From an uncultured Lachnospiraceae bacterium (lineage in GTDB: Bacteria > Bacillota > Clostridia > Lachnospirales > Lachnospiraceae): a stretch of DNA of 9,861 nt. The stretch lies in the NCBI GenBank assembly GCA_946538445.1, contig CAMNGO010000062.1:1-9861 (forward strand). Direction: 5' to 3'. The notes beneath the pieces were generated by a model, which did not search any database, was not told the origin of the DNA, and was given only the letters and a program-made list of their open reading frames with translations. The translations under genes and the position numbers were made by a program. This document shows, piece after piece, positions 5,085 through 9,861 of this stretch (position 1 is its first letter; each line of letters begins with the position of its first letter).

Positions 5085-6173
5085 ATGTCTGATAAATTAG
5101 TGGAAGCAAGAAAGATTATAAACGAAGTTGATTCCCAGATGGCACAGTTGTTCGTAAAGCGAATGAGGGCTGCTGAGATGGTCTATGAACATAAGAAAGA
5201 ATTCGGTCTGCCGATTTTGGACCCCAAGAGAGAAGCTGCGGTGATTGAAAAGAACACTGCACAGATTGAAGACGATGTCCTGAAGGGATATTATATTGAT
5301 TATCTGAGGCATTTGATGTCGATCTCCCGCGCCTACCAGTACCGGATGCAAAATGGTCTGAAGGTTGCCTACAGTGGAGTCGAAGGAGCCTTTGCCCATA
5401 TTGCTGCCGGAAGGATTTTCCCTGAGAGCAACCGGATTTCCTGCAGGGATTTCAAGGCTGCCTATCATTCCGTTGTCAATGGGGAATGTGATGTTGTCGT
5501 ACTACCCATTGAAAACAGTTACGCCGGTGAAGTGGGACAAACCATGGATCTGATTTTTTCCGGCAGTCTCTTTATCAATGGAATCTATGAGCTTGAAATT
5601 CATCAGAACCTCCTTGGTGCTCCTGAAGCAAAGATTGAGGATATTAAAAAAGTGACCAGTCATCCCCAGGCCCTGGCCCAGTGCCATGACTATATCACTC
5701 TCAAAGGTTTTGATGCGGAGGAAGCAAGCAACACTGCTGTTGCCGCCAGATTGGTTGCGGAATCCAACGACCTGTCACTGGGGGCAATCGCAAGTGTGGA
5801 GACCGCTGAAATCTACGGGCTCAAGGTTCTGGAGGCAAACATCAACAAAAGCGGCGAAAACACCACAAGGTTCGCTGTACTCTCCAAGGTCCGGGCAAAC
5901 TCTCCCACCTTCACCAGTTCTGTATTGATGTTTACTGTAAAGCATGAAGTCGGTTCTCTTGCAAATGCCATCAATATTATCGGAAAGCACGGATATAACA
6001 TGACGGCACTGCGAAGCAGACCGCTGAAAAAGCATTCCTGGCAGTATTACTTCTACATTGAGATTGACGGTACCATTGATACCGATAATGGAGCAAAAAT
6101 GATAGATGAACTCAACAAGGTATGCAACAGATTGAAAGTGGCAGGAACATTTGCTCCCCAAGCCGAAATATGA
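5085..6173 (+). CDS. pheA: Bifunctional chorismate mutase/prephenate dehydratase (P-protein)
   Basis: A 362-residue fusion that turns chorismate into prephenate and then phenylpyruvate, the Phe branch. The N-terminal AroQ-class chorismate mutase (about 1-88) keeps Arg9, Arg26, Lys37, Asp46, Arg49, Glu50 and probably Gln85, at spacings like those of the E. coli P-protein. The prephenate dehydratase domain (about 92-270) has VLPIENSYAG (139-148), SHPQAL (192-197) and the catalytic NTTRF (259-263, Thr261). The C-terminal ACT domain (about 279-352) has GSLA (290-293) and RSRP (310-313) where E. coli has the Phe-binding GALV and ESRP, so allosteric inhibition by Phe is likely. AAAGGA (5070-5075) lies 9 bases before the ATG and the gap after aroF is 14 bases. 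A branch-specific enzyme second in an operon of common-pathway genes fits a leader that reads both Tyr and Phe codons. Confidence 0.96.
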   Translation: MSDKLVEARKIINEVDSQMAQLFVKRMRAAEMVYEHKKEFGLPILDPKREAAVIEKNTAQIEDDVLKGYYIDYLRHLMSISRAYQYRMQNGLKVAYSGVEGAFAHIAAGRIFPESNRISCRDFKAAYHSVVNGECDVVVLPIENSYAGEVGQTMDLIFSGSLFINGIYELEIHQNLLGAPEAKIEDIKKVTSHPQALAQCHDYITLKGFDAEEASNTAVAARLVAESNDLSLGAIASVETAEIYGLKVLEANINKSGENTTRFAVLSKVRANSPTFTSSVLMFTVKHEVGSLANAINIIGKHGYNMTALRSRPLKKHSWQYYFYIEIDGTIDTDNGAKMIDELNKVCNRLKVAGTFAPQAEI

Positions 6174-6184
6174 GGGGGATGATC

Positions 6185-7198
6185 ATGATCATTCACATGA
6201 ACTTAGGGCAGGACAGCTACGACATCGTTGTAGAGCGTGGCTTACTTGCAAAAGCAAACAAATATCTAAATCTGAACAGACGGGCACTTATAGTAACAGA
6301 TACAGGTGTTCCGGCTTCTTACAGCAAAAGCATTGCCGGACAATGCAAAGATAGTGTGATCTGCACTGTAGAGTCAGGCGAAGCTTCCAAAAGTATGGAT
6401 ATGTTCGGAAAGCTTCTCCAAACCATGCTTGATCATGGTATCTCCAGAAAGGATTGCGTTATCGCTGTTGGCGGCGGCGTGGTTGGTGACCTGTCCGGTT
6501 TCGCTGCGTCTGCCTATATGCGGGGAATTGACTTCTATAACATTCCCACAACGCTCCTCTCTCAGATCGACTCTTCCATCGGTGGAAAAACAGCGATCAA
6601 TTTCGAGGGCGTAAAGAATATAGTGGGGGCCTTTTATCAGCCTGAAAAAGTTCTGATCGACCCCGATCTTCTGAATACACTTCCACAGAGACAGATTGCA
6701 AACGGCCTTGCAGAGGCCATCAAAATGTCACTCACTTCCGACAGATCATTGTTTGAATATTTTGAGAATCAGGACATTGAAAACAATCTGGAGGAGATCA
6801 TTATCCGGTCTCTGAACATCAAAAAATCTGTCGTGGAAGAGGATGAAAAGGAAAAGGGACTCCGCAAAATCCTGAACTTCGGACACACCATAGGACACGG
6901 CATAGAAAGCAGCGAGGGAATGTCTGAGCTCTACCACGGTGAGTGCGTTGCCCTTGGAATGCTCCCCATGTGCAGTGATAGAATCAGACCCCGGGTTATT
7001 GACGTTCTGAAGAAATGTAATCTGTATCGTGAATTGGATTATGACTGGGATAAAATTACTGAGGCTGCATTCCATGATAAAAAGGCGGACGGAGACACTG
7101 TAACCGTGACAATGGTAAATGAGCCAGGCAGCTATGAACTGAAAACCATGAAATGTCTGGACGTAATTGAGCTTGCAAAAGCCTGTCTGGGAGGTTGA
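6185..7198 (+). CDS. aroB: 3-dehydroquinate synthase
   Basis: A 337-residue NAD- and metal-dependent enzyme that converts DAHP to 3-dehydroquinate, the second shikimate-pathway step. Diagnostic blocks are ESGEASKS (63-70), the NAD-binding GGGVVGDLSGFAAS (96-109), IPTTLLSQIDSSIGGKTAIN (120-139), LAEAIKM (175-181), GHTIGHGIE (233-241) and HGECVALGM (251-259). The metal ligands would be Glu177, His234 and His251. The ATG at 6185 is chosen because GAGGGGG (6172-6178) is 6 bases upstream. In-frame ATGs at 6170 and 6179 overlap or touch that ribosome site, and one at 6122 lies well inside pheA. The gap after pheA is 11 bases, so translation may be coupled. Length is slightly below the usual 345-365 residues, with no missing motif. 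Confidence 0.96.
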   Translation: MIIHMNLGQDSYDIVVERGLLAKANKYLNLNRRALIVTDTGVPASYSKSIAGQCKDSVICTVESGEASKSMDMFGKLLQTMLDHGISRKDCVIAVGGGVVGDLSGFAASAYMRGIDFYNIPTTLLSQIDSSIGGKTAINFEGVKNIVGAFYQPEKVLIDPDLLNTLPQRQIANGLAEAIKMSLTSDRSLFEYFENQDIENNLEEIIIRSLNIKKSVVEEDEKEKGLRKILNFGHTIGHGIESSEGMSELYHGECVALGMLPMCSDRIRPRVIDVLKKCNLYRELDYDWDKITEAAFHDKKADGDTVTVTMVNEPGSYELKTMKCLDVIELAKACLGG

Positions 7199-7203
7199 AC
7201 CTT

Positions 7204-8292
7204 ATGAAAAACACATTTGGAAACAGCGTGGCGGTAACATTATTCGGTGAAAGCCACGGGGAATATATTGGAGCAACCATAGACGGTCTTGCACCCGGCA
7301 TTGAAGTTAATCATGAGTATATCTCCCATATGCTCACACTTCGCCGTCCTGCGGGCAAGATCTCCACACCTCGAAAGGAGAAGGACCAATACAGGATTGT
7401 CAGCGGCCTTGTCAATGGCAGAACTACCGGCACCCCCCTTACAGTCCTTATTCCCAATGAGAATGTGAAAAGCGGGGACTATGTACAGATGCAGACACTG
7501 GCCCGTCCATCTCATGCCGACTATACGGCCGATTGCAAATACCACGGTTTTCAGGATACACGCGGTGGCGGGCATTTCAGCGGAAGAATTACAGCTGCTC
7601 TGGTTGCTGCGGGAGCTATCTGCCGGTATGCTTTGGAGCAGAAAGGCATCTGTATCGGAACCCATGTGAAGCGGTGCGCTGGCATATCGGACCGGGAATT
7701 CACAGATCTGGCTTCTGACATCAAGAAAGTAAATGAGAAGATCTTTGCCGTTCTTGATGAAGCAAGGGGAAAGGAAATGCAGGAAGCCATACTGGCTGCT
7801 GCATCCGATGGAGACAGTGTGGGTGGTGTTCTGGAAACTGCAGTCATCGGTATGCCGAAGGGTGTCGGTGAGCCATGGTTTGACACGGTAGAAGGACTGC
7901 TCTCCCATATGATGTTCTCCATACCTGCCGTAAAAGGCATGGAGTTCGGTGCAGGTTTTGCCATTGCAGATATGAGAGGAAGTATGGCAAACGATCCCTT
8001 CCGTATGAAAGAAGGCCAGGTGGTTTCCGGCTCAAACAACAATGGCGGTATCAACGGGGGAATCACAAATGGTATGCCTGTCATCTTCCGTACCGCCATC
8101 AAGCCAACACCTACCATCTTCCGGCAGCAGGATACCGTGGACTTCCGTTCCATGAGCGATGCGGTTTTACTTCCTAAAGGCAGGCATGATCCGGCCATCG
8201 TTCACAGGGCAAGAGTTGTGCAGGATGCGGCGACAGCCATCGTACTCTGCGATGCTCTGGCTCTGCGATATGGTACAGACTGGCTCAAATAG
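7204..8292 (+). CDS. aroC: Chorismate synthase
   Basis: A 362-residue FMN-dependent enzyme that converts EPSP to chorismate, the last step of the common pathway. The family signatures are all present: GESHGEYIGATIDGLAPG (15-32) with His18, RPSHADYT (101-108) with His104, RGGGHFSGRITAALVAAG (120-137), SGSNNNGGINGGITNG (275-290) and RHDPAIVHRARVVQDA (327-342) with Asp329. GGGAGG (7189-7194) lies 9 bases before the ATG at 7204; a TTG at 7195 directly after it is too close to be the start. The gap after aroB is 5 bases. The enzyme needs reduced FMN; nothing shows whether it is mono- or bifunctional, and no flavin reductase gene is adjacent. Two long antisense frames opposite it are judged to be shadows of this conserved gene. 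Confidence 0.97.
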   Translation: MKNTFGNSVAVTLFGESHGEYIGATIDGLAPGIEVNHEYISHMLTLRRPAGKISTPRKEKDQYRIVSGLVNGRTTGTPLTVLIPNENVKSGDYVQMQTLARPSHADYTADCKYHGFQDTRGGGHFSGRITAALVAAGAICRYALEQKGICIGTHVKRCAGISDREFTDLASDIKKVNEKIFAVLDEARGKEMQEAILAAASDGDSVGGVLETAVIGMPKGVGEPWFDTVEGLLSHMMFSIPAVKGMEFGAGFAIADMRGSMANDPFRMKEGQVVSGSNNNGGINGGITNGMPVIFRTAIKPTPTIFRQQDTVDFRSMSDAVLLPKGRHDPAIVHRARVVQDAATAIVLCDALALRYGTDWLK

Positions 8293-8320
8293 ATTTTTAA
8301 AAACAGGAGGAACTTATCCT

Positions 8321-8749
8321 ATGAAAATCCTTGTAATAAATGGCCCTAACCTGAATATGCTGGGTATCCGGGAACCGGCGCATTACGGTAGAGAAACCTA
8401 TCCTGATCTTGTGAAAAAAATACAAAAACACTGCACTGCCAAGGGCATAGAAGTTACCTTTTTTCAATCCAATCACGAGGGTGCCCTGGTGGACGAGATC
8501 CAAAAGGCATATGGGGTTATGGATGGAATCGTTATCAATCCCGGTGCCTACACTCACACCAGTGTTGCAATCCTTGATGCGGTAAAGGCAGTCAGCATTC
8601 CAACGGTAGAAGTACATATCTCGAAAGTGGAAGAACGTGAAGATTTCAGACAGATCAGTTATGTGCGCCTGGCCTGTGTGAAAACCATCACCGGTCACGG
8701 AACAGACGGGTATCTGGAAGCTGTCGATTTCCTGGTTGAGGGTAAATGA
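8321..8749 (+). CDS. aroQ: 3-dehydroquinate dehydratase, type II
   Basis: A 142-residue enzyme, normal for the type II family (which forms dodecamers), that dehydrates 3-dehydroquinate to 3-dehydroshikimate, the third step. NGPNLNMLGIREPAHYG (7-23) includes the catalytic lid Arg17 and Tyr22. INPGAYTHTS (72-81) carries Asn73 and His79, and VEVHIS (96-101) carries Glu97, His99 and Ser101; Arg110 is also kept. Odd but probably lineage-typical: the usual SN(I/V)HARE after the HIS motif reads SKVEERE here, so the common Asn and His are Lys102 and Glu104. The best ribosome site of the operon, AGGAGG (8305-8310), lies 10 bases before the ATG. It follows aroC after 28 bases, the largest gap between genes of the operon. 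The longer frame open from 8159 lies inside aroC. Confidence 0.96.
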   Translation: MKILVINGPNLNMLGIREPAHYGRETYPDLVKKIQKHCTAKGIEVTFFQSNHEGALVDEIQKAYGVMDGIVINPGAYTHTSVAILDAVKAVSIPTVEVHISKVEEREDFRQISYVRLACVKTITGHGTDGYLEAVDFLVEGK

Positions 8750-8750
8750 T

Positions 8751-9861
8751 ATGATTGCAACATTCACTCCCTGCAAACTTGCAGGATCAATCGAAGCTCC
8801 GCCATCCAAAAGTATGGCACACAGATATTTGATTGGAGCTGCATTATCAGGAGAAATCTGCACCCTGTCCGGTGTGGATTACAGCGAAGACATACTGGCA
8901 AGCATTGATTGTCTGAAAGCTCTTGGCGCAAAGATAACCATGGATGGAGATAAAGTAACGGTTGACCCCCATGATTTCATGCAAGTGGTCCCTGATCTTT
9001 TACTTTGCCGGGAAAGCGGCAGCACTCTCCGCTTTTTTATTCCCCTTGCATTATGTCTGGATAAGCCCGTTACACTGCAAGGCAGCCAAAGGCTTCTGGA
9101 ACGGCCCCTGACCATATATGAATCTCTCTGCCTTGAAAAGGGATTTACATTTCATAAATGCGCTGATTCCGTCACGGTTTGCGGCAGGCTCAAAAGCGGT
9201 GCTTATGAACTTAGAGGTGATGTCAGCAGTCAGTTTATCACAGGGATGATCTTTGCGTTGGTTTATCTGGGGAAAGACTCCTTGATCCATATCATTCCGC
9301 CCTTTGAAAGCAGATCCTACATCGATCTGACGATCTCAGCATTGAAATCATTTGGTGCAGATGTGGACTTCGCAGATGAATATACCATTGAAATTAAACA
9401 ATCTCGGATGCACTCCTACGCAGGAAAAATCGAGGGGGATTATTCAAATGCAGCCTTCCTGGATGTATTTAACCATATCGGGTCAGATGTCCGGGTAGGT
9501 AATCTGAATCCCCATAGTCTGCAGGGTGACCGGGTTTACAGAGGATACTTTGAGGAGTTATCAGAAGGGATGCCTACTCTTGATATTTCTGACTGCCCTG
9601 ATCTGGGTCCGGTTCTGTTTGCCTTGGCATCCATGAAAAATGGCGCTGTCTTTACCGGTACCGAACGGCTGAAAGCGAAAGAAAGCGATCGTGGCAAAGC
9701 AATGCATGAAGAGCTCTCCAAGCTGGGCGGAGGACTTATCTTTGGCAACAATACAATCACTGCACCCAAACAGGCCTTGCAGTACAGAGGGATTCCCTTA
9801 AAGGGTCATAATGACCATCGTATCGTAATGGCTATGTCAGTGGTCCTGTCTAAGATCGGCG
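8751..9861 (+). CDS. aroA: 3-phosphoshikimate 1-carboxyvinyltransferase (EPSP synthase), 5' part
   Basis: The first 370 codons of EPSP synthase, cut by the window edge; full members have about 420-440 residues. It joins shikimate 3-phosphate with phosphoenolpyruvate, the step before AroC. Visible motifs are APPSKSMAHRYL (16-27, Lys20, Ser21, Arg25), ESGSTLRFF (88-96), LRGDVSSQF (154-162), LDISDCPDLGPVL (277-289, Asp281 as probable catalytic base), LKAKESDRG (307-315) and GHNDHRIVMAM (352-362). In the phosphoenolpyruvate loop the E. coli GNAGTAMRP is RESGSTLRF, so the position of Pro101 is Phe95. GAGGG (8738-8742), inside the end of aroQ, lies 8 bases before the ATG. Only one base separates the two genes, so their translation is probably coupled. 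The frame is open to the last base of the window. Confidence 0.95.
   Translation, partial: MIATFTPCKLAGSIEAPPSKSMAHRYLIGAALSGEICTLSGVDYSEDILASIDCLKALGAKITMDGDKVTVDPHDFMQVVPDLLLCRESGSTLRFFIPLALCLDKPVTLQGSQRLLERPLTIYESLCLEKGFTFHKCADSVTVCGRLKSGAYELRGDVSSQFITGMIFALVYLGKDSLIHIIPPFESRSYIDLTISALKSFGADVDFADEYTIEIKQSRMHSYAGKIEGDYSNAAFLDVFNHIGSDVRVGNLNPHSLQGDRVYRGYFEELSEGMPTLDISDCPDLGPVLFALASMKNGAVFTGTERLKAKESDRGKAMHEELSKLGGGLIFGNNTITAPKQALQYRGIPLKGHNDHRIVMAMSVVLSKIG

Noticed and set aside
7195..7206. TTG at 7195 as the aroC start
   Set aside because: It begins directly at the end of the GGGAGG ribosome site, leaving no spacing; the ATG at 7204 is 9 bases away and matches the usual N-terminus.
7240..8198. 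Two antisense frames of 222 and 215 codons opposite aroC
   Set aside because: They overlap each other and a fully conserved chorismate synthase, lack good ribosome sites, and have composition typical of reverse-strand shadows.

Overview
The window looks like chromosomal DNA of an anaerobic, mid-GC Gram-positive bacterium of the Clostridia, most likely the Lachnospiraceae. This is inferred from the strong AGGAGG-type ribosome sites, an A-type flavodiiron protein, a short DtxR-like regulator and the style of the aro proteins. No mobile element, CRISPR array, tRNA or rRNA gene was seen.

Left part (1-3684). The 3' end of a DnaQ/RNase H-like nuclease gene (1-968, +) ends at a strong terminator (969-1002). 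It converges on a flavodiiron protein gene, fprA (1026-2180, -). Divergent from fprA is a small DtxR/MntR-type metal-dependent regulator (2404-2781, +). Its putative promoter carries a perfect 7+1+7 palindrome exactly between the -35 and -10 boxes. After its terminator come two minus-strand genes transcribed together: a low-molecular-weight protein-tyrosine-phosphatase family gene (3208-3684) and an unrecognised 114-residue protein (2837-3181).

Right part (3791 to the window end). This is an aromatic amino acid operon: DAHP synthase (aroF), chorismate mutase/prephenate dehydratase (pheA), 3-dehydroquinate synthase (aroB), chorismate synthase (aroC), type II dehydroquinase (aroQ) and EPSP synthase (aroA, cut by the window end). 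Gaps between genes are 1-28 bases and each gene has a clear ribosome site. Together they cover steps 1, 2, 3, 6 and 7 of the shikimate pathway plus the two steps from chorismate to phenylpyruvate. aroE, aroK and tyrA are not in the window.

The most interesting element is the untranslated-looking region in front of aroF. A near-consensus promoter (TTGACT-17-TATAGT with an extended -10 TG) is followed by an unannotated 24-codon leader peptide (3852-3926) holding the run YYFYYF plus one further Trp and one Tyr. After it lie mutually exclusive stems ending in an intrinsic terminator (3949-3999) placed before the aroF ribosome site. This is the layout of a ribosome-mediated transcription attenuator that senses charged tRNA-Tyr and tRNA-Phe. 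The whole operon, common pathway plus the Phe branch, would be controlled by it.
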